A DNA stretch of 64,000 nt from Roseivirga misakiensis (GTDB taxonomy: Bacteria; Bacteroidota; Bacteroidia; Cytophagales; Cyclobacteriaceae): positions 1,302,001-1,366,000 of the forward strand of contig NZ_MDGQ01000005.1 in assembly GCF_001747105.1 (NCBI RefSeq), read 5' to 3'. How positions within the stretch are numbered: position 1 is the first letter of the stretch; each line of letters starts with the position of its first letter. A program made the translations under genes and the position numbers. The notes under the pieces are model-generated. The model did not search any database and had not been told where the DNA came from. It saw nothing but the letters and a program-made list of their open reading frames with translations. Shown in pieces: positions 46,434 to 56,862 of the stretch.

Positions 46434-47597
46434 ATGTCAAATCAAAAAATACAAATCTTCGACACAACGCTCAGAGACGGTGAGCAAGTGCCTGGATGTA
46501 AGTTAAATACCAAAGAGAAGGTTGAAGTCGCCAAGCGACTTGAAGCCTTAGGTGTAGATGTAATTGAGGCAGGTTTTCCTATCTCAAGCCCAGGAGATTT
46601 CGAATCTGTAGCGGCAATAGCATCTGTAGTTAGAGACGCTGTGGTCTGCGGCCTTAGTAGGGCTGTTGAAAAAGATATCATTACGGCAGCCGAATCATTA
46701 CAGAAAGCGGTCAGACCAAGAATTCATACGGGAATCGGTACATCTGAATCACATATTCGGTTTAAACTTAATTCAACACCTGAAAAAATAGTAGAAAGAG
46801 CGGTTTCCGCAGTCGCATTGGCTAAAAGGTATGTTGAAGATGTTGAGTTTTATGCCGAAGACGCTGGTAGAACCGATAATGAGTTTCTAGCCTTTATTTG
46901 TGAGAAGGCAGTTCAAGCCGGTGCCACGGTCTTGAATATTCCAGACACCACAGGGTACTGTTTACCTGAGGAATATGGTGCGAAGATTAAATTCCTAAAG
47001 GAAAACGTGAAGGGAGTTCATAATGTAACCCTTTCAACGCATTGTCACAATGATCTTGGTATGGCTACGGCCAACTCCATTTCTGGGGTGATTAATGGAG
47101 CCACACAAATCGAATGTACGATCAACGGAATCGGCGAAAGAGCAGGAAACACCGCTTTAGAAGAGGTGGTGATGGTTTTGAAGCAACATCCACTTTTGAA
47201 TAAAACCACTGGCGTTGATTCAAGGCAATTAAATGCCATTTCAAAATATGTATCCGAAACAATGCGTGTTCCCGTACAGCCAAACAAGGCAATAGTAGGT
47301 GCAAATGCTTTTGCCCACTCTTCTGGTATACACCAAGATGGTGTTATTAAAAAACGTGAGACCTACGAGATAATAGATCCAAAAGAGGTGGGTGTAGATC
47401 ATTCTTCCATTGTGCTTACGGCCAGAAGTGGAAGAGCAGCTCTGGCTTATCGCATGAAAAATATTGGGTATGAACTGACCAGAGACGAATTAGATATCGT
47501 TTACAAGAGCTTTTTAGATACTGCAGATGCTAAGAAAGAGGTGCTAGATGATGATCTGCATGAAATTGCCGCGAATAGACTTAAAGTAGCCGTATAA
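46434..47597 (+). CDS. leuA: 2-isopropylmalate synthase, short form without the regulatory domain
   Basis: 387 residues. The HMGL-like TIM barrel is complete: [13 protein letters not shown] (Arg 14, Asp 15, Glu 17), ETV-type segment [11 protein letters not shown], metal-binding HCHND near 202-206 and [14 protein letters not shown]. After the barrel, linker subdomains continue to the end, but the usual C-terminal leucine-binding regulatory domain (about 120 residues) is absent. It condenses acetyl-CoA with 2-oxoisovalerate. Assignment over homocitrate or citramalate synthase rests on the leuCDB neighbours. leuC starts 2 bases after the stop. Confidence 0.93.
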   Translation: MSNQKIQIFDTTLRDGEQVPGCKLNTKEKVEVAKRLEALGVDVIEAGFPISSPGDFESVAAIASVVRDAVVCGLSRAVEKDIITAAESLQKAVRPRIHTGIGTSESHIRFKLNSTPEKIVERAVSAVALAKRYVEDVEFYAEDAGRTDNEFLAFICEKAVQAGATVLNIPDTTGYCLPEEYGAKIKFLKENVKGVHNVTLSTHCHNDLGMATANSISGVINGATQIECTINGIGERAGNTALEEVVMVLKQHPLLNKTTGVDSRQLNAISKYVSETMRVPVQPNKAIVGANAFAHSSGIHQDGVIKKRETYEIIDPKEVGVDHSSIVLTARSGRAALAYRMKNIGYELTRDELDIVYKSFLDTADAKKEVLDDDLHEIAANRLKVAV

Positions 47598-47599
47598 CT

Positions 47600-48994
47600 A
47601 TGGGAAAGACATTATTCGATAAGGTATGGGATGCCCATGTAGTTAAAAGCTTGGTAGGTGATATAGATGTATTATATATCGATCGGCATTTGATACATGA
47701 AGTCACAAGTCCTCAAGCATTTTCTGAGTTAGAAAAACGCGGTCTTTCGCTATTCAGAAAGGAGAAAATGGTCGCAACACCCGATCATAATATTCCAACA
47801 AAAGATCAGCATTTACCAATTAAGGAGGCATTATCAAGACACCAAGTAGATACGCTTTTAGCCAACTGTGAAAAGCATAATGTGGAATTATATGGTCTAG
47901 GCCATCCTTTTCAAGGAATTGTTCACGTGATAGGCCCTGAATTAGGAATCACATTACCGGGTAGAACCATGGTGTGCGGAGACAGTCATACGTCTACCCA
48001 TGGGGCCTTTGGCGCTGTGGCATTTGGTATTGGTACCAGTCAAGTTGCGCAGGTTATGGCGAGCCAGTGTCTATTGCAAAGTCGCCCTAAAACCATGAGG
48101 GTTACTGTTGATGGGGAATTGAACAAAGGCGTTTTAGCCAAGGATATTATCCTCTACATCATAGCGCAATTGACTGCAGCTGGAGGAACGGGATACTTTA
48201 TAGAATACGCCGGTTCTACAATCGAAAGGCTTTCCATGGAAGCGCGCATGACGATTTGTAATATGAGCATAGAAATGGGGGCTAGAGGAGGCATGATTGC
48301 ACCAGACCAAACCACATTCGACTACATTCAAGGAAGAGAGTTTGCACCAAAAGGCGAAGCGTTCGAATCAGCTGTTGAGTATTGGAAAACACTCCATACG
48401 GATGCAGATGCTGTTTTTGACAAAGAATATCACTTCGATGCAACGGACATAGAACCCATGATTACCTACGGTACTAACCCCGGTATGGGAATTAAAATCA
48501 CTAAAGCTGTACCGAGCCATTTAGGCGAGGGGAGCGTAGAAAGTTATAATAAGTCGTTGGATTACATGGGATTTAAGCCAGGAGAATCACTTTTAGGCAA
48601 ACCCATTAACCATGTGTTTATTGGCAGTTGTACGAATTCGAGAATTGAAGATTTAAGAATTGTTGCCGATTACGTGAAAGGTAAGAAGAAAGCCGAAAAT
48701 GTCTCTGCGATGATTGTTCCAGGTTCTAAGCAGGTAGAAAAACAAGCTATAGCCGAAGGACTTGATCAAGTATTACTAGAGGCTGGTTTTGAACTGAGAG
48801 AACCTGGTTGTTCAGCTTGCTTGGGAATGAATGAAGATAAAGTGCCTACCGGAGAATATTGCGTATCGACCTCAAACAGAAATTTTGAGGGGAGGCAAGG
48901 CCCAGGGGCACGAACCCTTTTAGCGAGTCCGTTAGTGGCCGCCGTGACTGCTATAGAAGGTAGAATTGTGGATATAACTAAACACTTGAATTAA
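47600..48994 (+). CDS. leuC: 3-isopropylmalate dehydratase, large subunit
   Basis: 464 residues, normal length. Aconitase-type fold with the three [4Fe-4S] cysteines at 344 (GSCTNSR), 404 and 407 (GCSACLG), and the substrate segments [14 protein letters not shown] and [16 protein letters not shown]. With LeuD it isomerises 2- to 3-isopropylmalate. It is one base away from leuD, so the subunits are made together. Confidence 0.97.
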   Translation: MGKTLFDKVWDAHVVKSLVGDIDVLYIDRHLIHEVTSPQAFSELEKRGLSLFRKEKMVATPDHNIPTKDQHLPIKEALSRHQVDTLLANCEKHNVELYGLGHPFQGIVHVIGPELGITLPGRTMVCGDSHTSTHGAFGAVAFGIGTSQVAQVMASQCLLQSRPKTMRVTVDGELNKGVLAKDIILYIIAQLTAAGGTGYFIEYAGSTIERLSMEARMTICNMSIEMGARGGMIAPDQTTFDYIQGREFAPKGEAFESAVEYWKTLHTDADAVFDKEYHFDATDIEPMITYGTNPGMGIKITKAVPSHLGEGSVESYNKSLDYMGFKPGESLLGKPINHVFIGSCTNSRIEDLRIVADYVKGKKKAENVSAMIVPGSKQVEKQAIAEGLDQVLLEAGFELREPGCSACLGMNEDKVPTGEYCVSTSNRNFEGRQGPGARTLLASPLVAAVTAIEGRIVDITKHLN

Positions 48995-48995
48995 G

Positions 48996-49583
48996 ATGGA
49001 TAAGTTCGAAAAGGTGGTTTCCACTGCCGTACCATTAGCCATAGAGGATATTGATACTGATCAGATTATTCCAGCGAGGTTTCTGAAAGCGACCTCTCGA
49101 GAAGGGTTTGGGGATAATCTGTTCAGAGATTGGCGGTACAATCCTGACAATACACCAAAAGCGGATTTCGTCTTAAACAATCCAAGTTATATGGGTGAAA
49201 TATTAGTGTCTGGCCGAAACTTCGGTTGTGGCTCGTCTCGGGAACATGCGGCTTGGTCATTATATGATTATGGATTCAAAGTGATCGTGTCGAGTTTCTT
49301 TGCCGATATTTTTAAAGGAAATGCATTAAATAATGGCCTTTTGCCAGTACAGGTAAGTGAGACATTTCTAAAGGCTTTGTTAGATGCCATAACGGCCAAT
49401 CCGACGACTAAGATCAGTGTCGATTTAGCAGCACAAAAGATTAGATTTAATGATCTAGAGGAGTCATTCGAAGTAAATCCTTACAAAAAAGAGTGCTTGA
49501 TCAATGGTTATGATGATATAGACTATCTGGTGAACCTAAAGGACGAAATAGCCGCATATGAATCGGCCTCTGTTGTTATTTAA
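48996..49583 (+). CDS. leuD: 3-isopropylmalate dehydratase, small subunit
   Basis: 195 residues with the swivelling-domain motifs [29 protein letters not shown] and [16 protein letters not shown]. It completes the LeuCD active site. The spacing of one base to leuC fits translational coupling. leuB follows after 48 bases. Confidence 0.96.
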   Translation: MDKFEKVVSTAVPLAIEDIDTDQIIPARFLKATSREGFGDNLFRDWRYNPDNTPKADFVLNNPSYMGEILVSGRNFGCGSSREHAAWSLYDYGFKVIVSSFFADIFKGNALNNGLLPVQVSETFLKALLDAITANPTTKISVDLAAQKIRFNDLEESFEVNPYKKECLINGYDDIDYLVNLKDEIAAYESASVVI

Positions 49584-49631
49584 TATTCGGAAATAAGCAT
49601 AAAAACGTAGTAAAACGGAATTTCTAAAAAG

Positions 49632-50744
49632 ATGGGAGTAAAGAAGAAGATAGGAATGCTACCGGGTGACGGAATTGGTCCTGAGGTAGTCGCTGAAGCA
49701 CGAAAAGTACTGGATGCCGTCGCAGAGCGCTTCGGACATACCTTTGAGTATGCTTATGGCGATGTTGGTGCAGTTGCTATTGATAATTCAGGTGATCCAC
49801 TGCCAGATCATACTTTGAAAATATGTGAAGAGTCAGATGCATTCCTCTTTGGCGCTATCGGTCATCCGAAATATGACAATGACCCTTCGGCAAAAGTTCG
49901 ACCAGAACAAGGCTTATTGAAATTAAGAAAAAGCTTAGGCCTTTTTGCCAATATTAGACCTGTGACAGCTTATGATAGCTTAATTCACATGTCTCCGCTG
50001 AAAACAGAAAAGGTTTTAGGGGTAGACTTAGTAGTATACAGAGAGCTTACTGGGGGCATTTACTTTGGAGAAAAAGGCCGCACAAAAGACGGTGCATATG
50101 ACCACTGTACTTATGAGAATTTTGAAGTAGACCGCATTGCACACCTAGCTTTTCAAGCTGCTCAACATCGGTCTAAGAAAGTAACCTTGGTAGATAAGGC
50201 CAACGTGCTGGAAACTTCACGATTATGGAGAGAAAGAGTGACATTGATTGCGAATGAATATCCAGAAATTGAGCTGGATTGCATGTTTGTGGATAATGCG
50301 GCCATGCAAATGATCCAGAACCCAAAACACTTCGATGTAATCCTAACTGAAAATATGTTTGGCGATATTATTTCGGATGAAGCTAGTGTGATCGGTGGAT
50401 CGTTGGGCTTGTTGCCATCTGCATCTGTTGGTGATAAAACGGCTATGTTCGAGCCGATTCATGGTTCTTATCCGCAAGCGGCTGGGAAAAACATCGCAAA
50501 TCCACTAGCTACTATACTTTCTGCTGCCATGATGCTTGATCATTTAGGTTTGGTCAATGAAGCGATAGAAGTTAGAAATGCAGTTAACTCTTCCTTAAAG
50601 ATCGGTATGGTCACTGAAGACCTATCTAAAAAAGAAGGTTACGGGACCGATCGTGTTGGTGATTTTATTGCCAATTGCATAGCCGATGGAGAGGAATCCT
50701 GTGCCCAAGACAATATTAAACTAGGACTAAGTACTATTATATAG
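49632..50744 (+). CDS. leuB: 3-isopropylmalate dehydrogenase
   Basis: 370 residues. Isocitrate/isopropylmalate dehydrogenase fold: IGMLPGDGIGPEVVAEA, RPEQGLLKLRKSLGLFANIRP with the substrate arginines, VYRELTGGIYFGEKG, VDKANVLETSRLWRE, metal-binding DNAAMQM and GDIISDEASVIGGSLGLLPSAS, and NAD-binding HGSYPQAAGKNIANP. It oxidatively decarboxylates 3-isopropylmalate and closes the leuACDB block, followed by a strong terminator. Confidence 0.97.
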   Translation: MGVKKKIGMLPGDGIGPEVVAEARKVLDAVAERFGHTFEYAYGDVGAVAIDNSGDPLPDHTLKICEESDAFLFGAIGHPKYDNDPSAKVRPEQGLLKLRKSLGLFANIRPVTAYDSLIHMSPLKTEKVLGVDLVVYRELTGGIYFGEKGRTKDGAYDHCTYENFEVDRIAHLAFQAAQHRSKKVTLVDKANVLETSRLWRERVTLIANEYPEIELDCMFVDNAAMQMIQNPKHFDVILTENMFGDIISDEASVIGGSLGLLPSASVGDKTAMFEPIHGSYPQAAGKNIANPLATILSAAMMLDHLGLVNEAIEVRNAVNSSLKIGMVTEDLSKKEGYGTDRVGDFIANCIADGEESCAQDNIKLGLSTII

Positions 50745-50771
50745 TCCTGACCCATAGTGTTTTAGAATTAG

Positions 50772-50798
50772 AAGCCCCAACTCGTTGGGGCTTTTTTT
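50772..50798 (+). terminator. intrinsic terminator of leuACDB
   Basis: AGCCCCAA (50773-50780), loop CTCG, TTGGGGCT (50785-50792), then six more T (50793-50798). Perfect 8-bp stem with a flanking A-T pair. Confidence 0.93.
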
Positions 50799-50830
50799 AA
50801 CTTGGCACCAGAATCAACGTTTGGCGTATT

Positions 50831-51310
50831 ATGCTCAGAATAACAATTCCATTAATTTTTCTATCCTTAAGTTTTCAGGGGTTCGCACAATCTAAGGCAT
50901 ATGAGCTAGAGAAGGCGAAGAAACTCGCGGTTAAATCTCCTTTCCAGAAGATTTGGGATGGAGAACTACCGGCAGAAGTAGTTTACAAAGACAGTGAAAT
51001 AATCGCTTTCGTTCCGCTTAGACGTCAAACACCTGTTCATTTCTTAATAGTACCGAAAAAGCGTATTCCAACGATAGCTGATCTGAAGGACGAAGACCTA
51101 CATTTGATAGGAAAAATGTATAAAGTAGCACGTGATTTAGCCAAAGAATACAAAATCTCAGAAACAGGATACCGACTTTCTATCAACACCAATGAAGATT
51201 CTGGGCAATCTGTGTTTCACATCCATTTGCATTTGCTTGGCGGTATGAAAGTAGGTCCCATGGTGACACAATCCTATGTAGACCCGCGGCAGAAAAAAGA
51301 GGATAAATAA
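50831..51310 (+). CDS. HIT (histidine triad, HINT-like) protein with a signal peptide
   Basis: 159 residues. Residues 1-20 (MLRITIPLIFLSLSFQGFAQ) form a typical Bacteroidota signal peptide ending in A-Q. The remainder is a full HIT domain: IWDGELPAEVVYKDSEIIAF, FLIVPKKRIPTIADL, and the triad HIHLHLLGG with His 130, 132 and 134. HINT proteins hydrolyse nucleoside phosphoramidates in the cytoplasm, so a secreted or periplasmic one is out of the ordinary. It lies between the leu terminator and yebC. Confidence 0.88.
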   Translation: MLRITIPLIFLSLSFQGFAQSKAYELEKAKKLAVKSPFQKIWDGELPAEVVYKDSEIIAFVPLRRQTPVHFLIVPKKRIPTIADLKDEDLHLIGKMYKVARDLAKEYKISETGYRLSINTNEDSGQSVFHIHLHLLGGMKVGPMVTQSYVDPRQKKEDK

Positions 51311-51364
51311 TTCCCCTCATATCAAAGACTTTTTAATTTTGAAGCTTTAGTAAATTAGACCACT

Positions 51365-52102
51365 ATGGGAAGAGCATTCGAATTTCGGAAGGGTAGAAAA
51401 TTAAAACGATGGGGCATGATGTCTCGCGTTTTTCCAAAACTAGGTAAAGCCATCACTATGGCAGCCAAAGAGGGCGGACCTGATCCTGATATGAATGCGG
51501 CGTTGAGAACAGCAATTCAAAACGCAAAGGCTCAAAATATGCCCAAAGATAATATCGACGGGGCAATCAAAAGGGCGACCAGTAAGGACGTTGAAGCCTA
51601 TGTAGAAATGAACTACGAGGGTAAGGGTCCTCATGGTGTATTAGTCTTTGTGGAATGTGCTACAGACAATCAAAACCGTACGGTTGCCAACGTAAGGTCT
51701 TATTTCAATAAAGCCGAAGGCGCGTTAGTTCCTACGGGTTCTTTAGAATACATGTTTACACGAAAAGCAGTTTTTGAATTCGAAAAAACTGATGAGATGG
51801 ATTTAGAAGAGCTAGAGTTTGAATTGATTGACGCTGGTTTAGAAGAAATAGAAGAAGAGTTAGAGGAGAACGAGCAAGGGGAAGAAATCAATACGGTTTC
51901 CGTTTACGGTGACTACACTAATTTCGGTTCGTTACAGGCAGCCTTGGAAGGACTTAAAATTGATGTAAAAAGTGCCAACCTGAAACGCTTCCCAACAACA
52001 CCAGTTGAGTTTTCTGATGAGCAGTTAGAAGAAATAGAGAAAATGCTGGATAAGCTTGAAGACGACGATGACGTTCAGGCTGTCTATACAAATATTGCAT
52101 AA
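51365..52102 (+). CDS. YebC/PmpR family protein
   Basis: 245 residues. [38 protein letters not shown] is the family start, then [14 protein letters not shown] and [28 protein letters not shown]. Members are described as DNA-binding regulators, and more recently as ribosome-associated factors that relieve stalling; which applies here is open. An acidic stretch lies at about 155-175. The -7-like TAATTTTG at 51334-51341 may drive it. Confidence 0.93.
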   Translation: MGRAFEFRKGRKLKRWGMMSRVFPKLGKAITMAAKEGGPDPDMNAALRTAIQNAKAQNMPKDNIDGAIKRATSKDVEAYVEMNYEGKGPHGVLVFVECATDNQNRTVANVRSYFNKAEGALVPTGSLEYMFTRKAVFEFEKTDEMDLEELEFELIDAGLEEIEEELEENEQGEEINTVSVYGDYTNFGSLQAALEGLKIDVKSANLKRFPTTPVEFSDEQLEEIEKMLDKLEDDDDVQAVYTNIA

Positions 52103-52192
52103 TCGATTAAAGTCAGGTTTTCCACAAGTCTAGCGCTTGTGAAGTATGAGAAATAGGTAGTAAATTCACTTCCAACCAAAAACTCATGCTTT

Positions 52193-54952
52193 ATGCCATC
52201 TTTTTCAAAGCCTAGTAGGCGACTTACCCTATTTTTTGTTTCGGTTCTTATCTTATGTTTTTCCCAGTCCATTGCCCAGGATAGTAAAAAAACACTCACG
52301 GTTCGTGATTACGAACAATGGGAAAGTCTTGGTTTTAGGAGTGTTTTTTCACCCGATGGAAATTGGTTTTTTTATGAAATCAGAAGAAATAACAAGAAGA
52401 ACGAAATAAGACTTCATAACCTCAAGACAAATACGCTCAAAGTACTGTCAGAAGGCTCTAGGGCGCAATTTTCTGCAAATAGTAAATGGCTTGGCTATTT
52501 CGAGAACCCGTCGGCAGAAGCTAGAGAAAAAAGCAAAACGCCACTAAGAAGTACATTCAGGCTGATGAATTTGACAGGGTCTGATAGCTTAGAAGTTAAA
52601 GACGTTAGCGGATTCAGTTTTACTGATGATGGTAAGTTTTTGGCGATGAAACGTTACCCAACGAAGGGTAAAAAAAGTAAAGGCAGTGATCTTGTCATAA
52701 GAAACCTAGAAACTGGTCAAGAATTCAATTTTGGAAATGTAGCAGGCTATGACTGGAAAGATGAAAGCAGCTGGGTAGCTATGACAATCGATGCCGATGG
52801 GCAAGCAGGAAATGGAGTTCAGCTTTTTGACCCCTTAAGCGGTACTCTCAACGTGCTGGACAGTAAGGCCGCAACATATAGCGGGTTAAAATGGCGAGAA
52901 GGAAGCAATGATTTGGCCATATTTAGGAGCTTTAAAGAGGACGGCTATAAAGAAGAAAGTCAGCATGTTTTGGTCTGGCAGAATTTAAATTCAAAAAAGG
53001 AAACTAAAACTGTATTTGATCAAGGCCAATTTGAAAGCTTTCCTGAGCACCATAAAGTAATTACCGCAAGATCTTTGACCTGGTCAGACAATGGTGATTA
53101 CTTGTTCTTTGCTATAAAACAGTGGGAACAAGAGCCTGCAAAAAAAGACAAAAAAGATGGCGAGGAGAAAGAAACTTACCAAGATCTGACAGATGAAGCA
53201 CCCGCACTCCAGATTTGGCATAGTAAGGATGTAAAAGTGATTCCAGAACAAGAATTATCTGCTTCTAGAAGAAGGGATAATCAATTTATGTCTGTTTGGC
53301 ATATCGGTAAAAAGAAATTCGTCCAGTTAGAAAATGAACTCGTCGAATCTGTTAACATACAAACCGATCATCCAATTCTTTTAGGAGTAGATGCTACGCC
53401 CTATGAAAAAGAAGCCATGTTCGGCAGGGCTAGTAGAGATATGTACTTAGTAGATATTGTTACTGGATCAAATACAAAAATACTCACTGATGTCAATTCA
53501 CTTGGATCAATTAGCCCTAATGGTGAAGATGTTCCGTATGTAAAAGGGGATGATTACTATATCTATAATTTAAAGAAGAAAGAGCACGTGAGGCTAACAA
53601 ACGGTGAAGCAATCTTTCTGAATTATGATGATGATCATCCAACACCGAAAAGACGGCCATATGGTATAATAGCTTGGGAAAAAAGCGGAAACTCTTTCTT
53701 TGTTAATTCAAAATATGATGTTTGGCAGCTCTCAGTAAATGGTAAGAATAATAGGAGGCTTACAAATGGCAAATCAGATGAGATAAGACATCGATATACA
53801 TTTCTTGAGTTCGAAGATTTTATTGACCAAAATGAACCGATGTACCTAAGCACATTTGGTTACAAGTCCAAAAAGTCTGGTTATGCTAGAGTCATACCTG
53901 GAAAAGAACTAGAGCAATTGATCTGGGAAGATGCAAGGCTGAGCCGTTTGAATAAGGCTGAGCATGCTGACGTATATGCCTACAGCTCAGAAACATTTAG
54001 TGACTCACCCGACTTTTTTGTCGCTTCTAAAAGCTTTAAGAACGCAAAGCAAGTGTCAGAAACAAATCCATTTCAAAAGGATTTCGCTTGGGGAAAAGCT
54101 GAACTTGTTGAGTATACAAATGCCAATGGTAAGAAACTTCAGGGTGCCTTATATTATCCTGCGAACTACGAGCCAGGTAAAAAGTATCCTATGATCACCT
54201 ACATCTATGAGCTTCTGTCGGATGGTTTGCATTCCTATAGTTTGCCATCGCAGACAAGTTATTACAGTCGTACTGTGTTTACGCAAAATGGCTATTTCGT
54301 ACTCAGACCAGATATTGTATTCGATGCTGGAGATCCAGGTATTTCATCCGTTAGAACCATGGAAGCTGCAGTAAAAGCAGTAGTGGATAAGGGAATTGTC
54401 GATGAGAAGAGAGTAGGCCTTGTGGGGCACTCATGGGGCGGCTATCAGGCTGGTTTTGCAGTAACACAAACGGATATTTTTGCGGCAAGCGTTGCAGGAG
54501 CAGGGCTGACTAATTTAACCAGCATGGCGGGAATGATTGCCTGGGCCTTCGGTGGCGCACCTGAAAACGAACATTTCGAGGTTAGCCAAGAACGGATGGT
54601 CGTCCCTATTTATGAGGATGTAGAAGGTTATGTAAGAAACTCGTCCATTTTTAACGTAGAAAAGCTGAATACGCCGCTACTCTTTGAAGTGGGTGATAAT
54701 GACAAGAATGTCGATTGGCGCCAGGGTATTGAGTATTACAATGCTGCGAGACGTGCAAGAAAACAGTTTGTTTTGTTGGTTTATGCCAACGAGGGGCATG
54801 GTTTACGTGCCGAAAAGAATAGCTCAGACTATCAATACCGCATTTTAAAATGGTTTGGGCACTATCTCAAAGGAGAAGAAGCCGAGCCTTGGATTAATCA
54901 AGGTATACCATATGAGGAACAAATGAAGAGCCTGAAAAACTGGAAGAAGTAA
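52193..54952 (+). CDS. exported S9 family (prolyl oligopeptidase) peptidase
   Basis: 919 residues. A signal peptide (LTLFFVSVLILCFSQSIAQ) is followed by a WD-like beta-propeller region (about 40-620) and a C-terminal alpha/beta hydrolase. The catalytic triad is Ser 747 in GHSWGGY, probably Asp 837 in GDNDKNV and His 869 in NEGHG. It should cleave oligopeptides in the periplasm or at the cell surface. The stop abuts the stop of the convergent lipoprotein gene with no spare base. Confidence 0.93.
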   Translation: MPSFSKPSRRLTLFFVSVLILCFSQSIAQDSKKTLTVRDYEQWESLGFRSVFSPDGNWFFYEIRRNNKKNEIRLHNLKTNTLKVLSEGSRAQFSANSKWLGYFENPSAEAREKSKTPLRSTFRLMNLTGSDSLEVKDVSGFSFTDDGKFLAMKRYPTKGKKSKGSDLVIRNLETGQEFNFGNVAGYDWKDESSWVAMTIDADGQAGNGVQLFDPLSGTLNVLDSKAATYSGLKWREGSNDLAIFRSFKEDGYKEESQHVLVWQNLNSKKETKTVFDQGQFESFPEHHKVITARSLTWSDNGDYLFFAIKQWEQEPAKKDKKDGEEKETYQDLTDEAPALQIWHSKDVKVIPEQELSASRRRDNQFMSVWHIGKKKFVQLENELVESVNIQTDHPILLGVDATPYEKEAMFGRASRDMYLVDIVTGSNTKILTDVNSLGSISPNGEDVPYVKGDDYYIYNLKKKEHVRLTNGEAIFLNYDDDHPTPKRRPYGIIAWEKSGNSFFVNSKYDVWQLSVNGKNNRRLTNGKSDEIRHRYTFLEFEDFIDQNEPMYLSTFGYKSKKSGYARVIPGKELEQLIWEDARLSRLNKAEHADVYAYSSETFSDSPDFFVASKSFKNAKQVSETNPFQKDFAWGKAELVEYTNANGKKLQGALYYPANYEPGKKYPMITYIYELLSDGLHSYSLPSQTSYYSRTVFTQNGYFVLRPDIVFDAGDPGISSVRTMEAAVKAVVDKGIVDEKRVGLVGHSWGGYQAGFAVTQTDIFAASVAGAGLTNLTSMAGMIAWAFGGAPENEHFEVSQERMVVPIYEDVEGYVRNSSIFNVEKLNTPLLFEVGDNDKNVDWRQGIEYYNAARRARKQFVLLVYANEGHGLRAEKNSSDYQYRILKWFGHYLKGEEAEPWINQGIPYEEQMKSLKNWKK

Positions 54953-56191
54953 TCAAAAGATCAATCTAGTAGCTGCCTTAGAACCACTGATTTTAATGAA
55001 TTCAGTGAAATAATCAGTAACAACACCTTCTTCGCCTTCTATTAGCAGCATGTGTTCTAGGAAAGGTGAACTTTCTTCGTTTAACCGATAGAATTTTATT
55101 GAGGAGGTTTCATTAGAGGTCAAATTCTCTGGAAAAGCCATAGAAGAGATTGAGGTTGACCTAAAATCACTGTTTTTATCAGCATAGTAGCTATTAGAAT
55201 AAAAAATGGGAATGCTTAAGACGTCATCTTTATTGATTACACCTCTTTTAATCGCCAGTTTGATAAAGCTACTGGGTTGATTTCCGACATTGTTTTTCCA
55301 GATGTGAAAAGCACCCCATTTGCCGTAAAAATTACCGATGGGATCTTGATTCATAATGAAGTCTAAATTCTCAGTAATTTGATTTTCACGTTTAGCGATA
55401 TAGCTTTTTGGGTTTTGGTGTAAGGCATGCCGCATAATCATGTTTTCAAGAATCAACTCCACTTCCTGATAGTGTTTGCCAAAAGCCCTCTTATAACTTT
55501 CCACCAAGCTTTCTTTTCGAATTTGTTGTAAAAAGTATTGACAGTAGGCGTTTACACTGTTGAAGTTGTTGTTTTGAAAACTTACGAAAGAGGCCAAGGC
55601 TTGCCGAATCGATTTATCATAATAATTCAGATCGTCGAATAAAAATCTCTTGATGGCCAAGAAACCCGCACCAAATTGCTGCTCTAAGTCAATTCCAACG
55701 TATTTGAATTTCGCATAAGAAGGTAAACTAACGTTAAAAGCCCTTAGCGCTTTGATCCGCTCATAGTTTTGTTGAGTACCGCTGAAAGTACCTGACCACA
55801 ATTGGAAAATTGACTTTAGGAGCTGTTCATCACCAGTTTGTATATACTCATTGATCAGCAAGCCCATTCCATAGCCACTTTCTCCCAAATAGTGCCTGAC
55901 GCCATGCTTTTGATAAAGGTATTTGAAGATTTCTAAGTCTAGCTTTTCATTGATCTGACTTCCATGAACTTCACCTAATAGAATGATTCGCTTCCTTTTG
56001 AAAGAATCATCGAGTGGAGATAGGTCAAAAGGCTTAGAATCACTTGTAGAAAGGGCAAAACTATTATTGTCGAGATAAGATATTACCGTGTTTTCATCAA
56101 TAGAGACTTTACGCTCTTTTTGATCACAACCCCATAGAATGGAAATTCCTAAAATGAGTGAAAAACTTAAAAAGGTGCTTTTGGGGTTCAA
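54953..56191 (-). CDS. erythromycin-esterase-like lipoprotein
   Basis: 412 residues from a TTG at 56191, giving MNPKSTFLSFSLILGISILWGC, a lipoprotein leader with Cys at 22. The frame is open to a TTG at 56293, but the extra 34 residues would bury the leader. The EreA/ChaN-like motifs are LLGEVHGSQ, YLGESGYGMG, GIDLEQQFG and KWGAFHIWK, supplying the His and Glu residues of the family's catalytic site. Many members are not antibiotic esterases, and resistance cannot be claimed here. The gene is divergent from a small lipoprotein gene. Confidence 0.8.
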   Translation of the reverse strand: MNPKSTFLSFSLILGISILWGCDQKERKVSIDENTVISYLDNNSFALSTSDSKPFDLSPLDDSFKRKRIILLGEVHGSQINEKLDLEIFKYLYQKHGVRHYLGESGYGMGLLINEYIQTGDEQLLKSIFQLWSGTFSGTQQNYERIKALRAFNVSLPSYAKFKYVGIDLEQQFGAGFLAIKRFLFDDLNYYDKSIRQALASFVSFQNNNFNSVNAYCQYFLQQIRKESLVESYKRAFGKHYQEVELILENMIMRHALHQNPKSYIAKRENQITENLDFIMNQDPIGNFYGKWGAFHIWKNNVGNQPSSFIKLAIKRGVINKDDVLSIPIFYSNSYYADKNSDFRSTSISSMAFPENLTSNETSSIKFYRLNEESSPFLEHMLLIEGEEGVVTDYFTEFIKISGSKAATRLIF

Positions 56192-56295
56192 ATGAGTGTA
56201 TTTTCTGTTTCCTTTTGCAGCAAATATCAAACCATAAAAATCTATGATTTCATTTTTGGCATCATTTTGGAAATGTAGTGAAGCATCAACCAAAA

Positions 56296-56303
56296 AAGGA
56301 GGT
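56296..56303 (+). promoter_or_regulatory. consensus Shine-Dalgarno of a small lipoprotein gene
   Basis: AAGGAGGT with its GGAGG core 5 bases before ATG 56308. One of only two such well-placed full motifs in the window (the other precedes infC). It sets the start of the gene. Confidence 0.75.
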
Positions 56304-56307
56304 CAAC

Positions 56308-56715
56308 ATGAAAAAAGGTTTACTCATAGTATCGGTCTTAGTCTTATTATCAAGCTGTGACTTAACAATAATTGAAGTACCATTCGACAACAGAGACAAT
56401 TTTGTCGGTCGATATGAAGCAGAAGAATACAGTGAAACTTATGATCAATTGTCGTTTTTCGACATGAGGATTTTAAGAGATTCTGATGACTTTAGTAATG
56501 CCATTTACATTAGAAACTTTTATGCACAGGGTATTGAAGTGTATGCTGAAGTAAATGGAAGAAATATAACCATCCCGAGACAAGTAGTCGATGGCTTTGT
56601 CGTAGAGGGAACAGGGAGATTAGAAAATGGAGATGTTTTTTTAACCTACTCGGTTGATGATACTTACTCCAATGGTAGAACAGACTTTTGTAATACCGTT
56701 TTATATAGAAGATAA
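56308..56715 (+). CDS. small lipoprotein of unknown function
   Basis: 135 residues from the ATG at 56308. MKKGLLIVSVLVLLSSC is a clean lipoprotein leader (Cys 17). The mature part is short, acidic and beta-rich (FVGRYEAEEYSETYDQ, IYIRNFYAQGIEVYAEVNGRNITIPRQ, GTGRLENGDVFLTYSVDD), resembling lipocalin-like small Bacteroidota lipoproteins, but I do not recognise the family. A GTG at 56278 would precede the Shine-Dalgarno and is rejected. Followed by a terminator. Confidence 0.8.
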   Translation: MKKGLLIVSVLVLLSSCDLTIIEVPFDNRDNFVGRYEAEEYSETYDQLSFFDMRILRDSDDFSNAIYIRNFYAQGIEVYAEVNGRNITIPRQVVDGFVVEGTGRLENGDVFLTYSVDDTYSNGRTDFCNTVLYRR

Positions 56716-56743
56716 AAACATTGTTGTTTTGAGTTTTGATCCA

Positions 56744-56772
56744 GGGGTCGCTAGGAGTAGCGGCCCTTTTTT
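56744..56772 (+). terminator. intrinsic terminator after the small lipoprotein gene
   Basis: GGGTCGCT (56745-56752) pairs with AGCGGCCC (56759-56766) with one T-G wobble, loop AGGAGT, followed by six T. Confidence 0.87.
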
Positions 56773-56862
56773 ATTTAACCGCTCACAAAAGTGACTTCCG
56801 TACACTAAATACAACTTACTATATTCGCATGCGTACTAAAATCCATCTGTACAGTAAAACCT

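Noticed and set aside
54953-56191. Macrolide resistance gene
   Set aside because: The erythromycin-esterase superfamily is broad, and chromosomal lipoprotein members are common without resistance. Sequence alone does not support a resistance claim.
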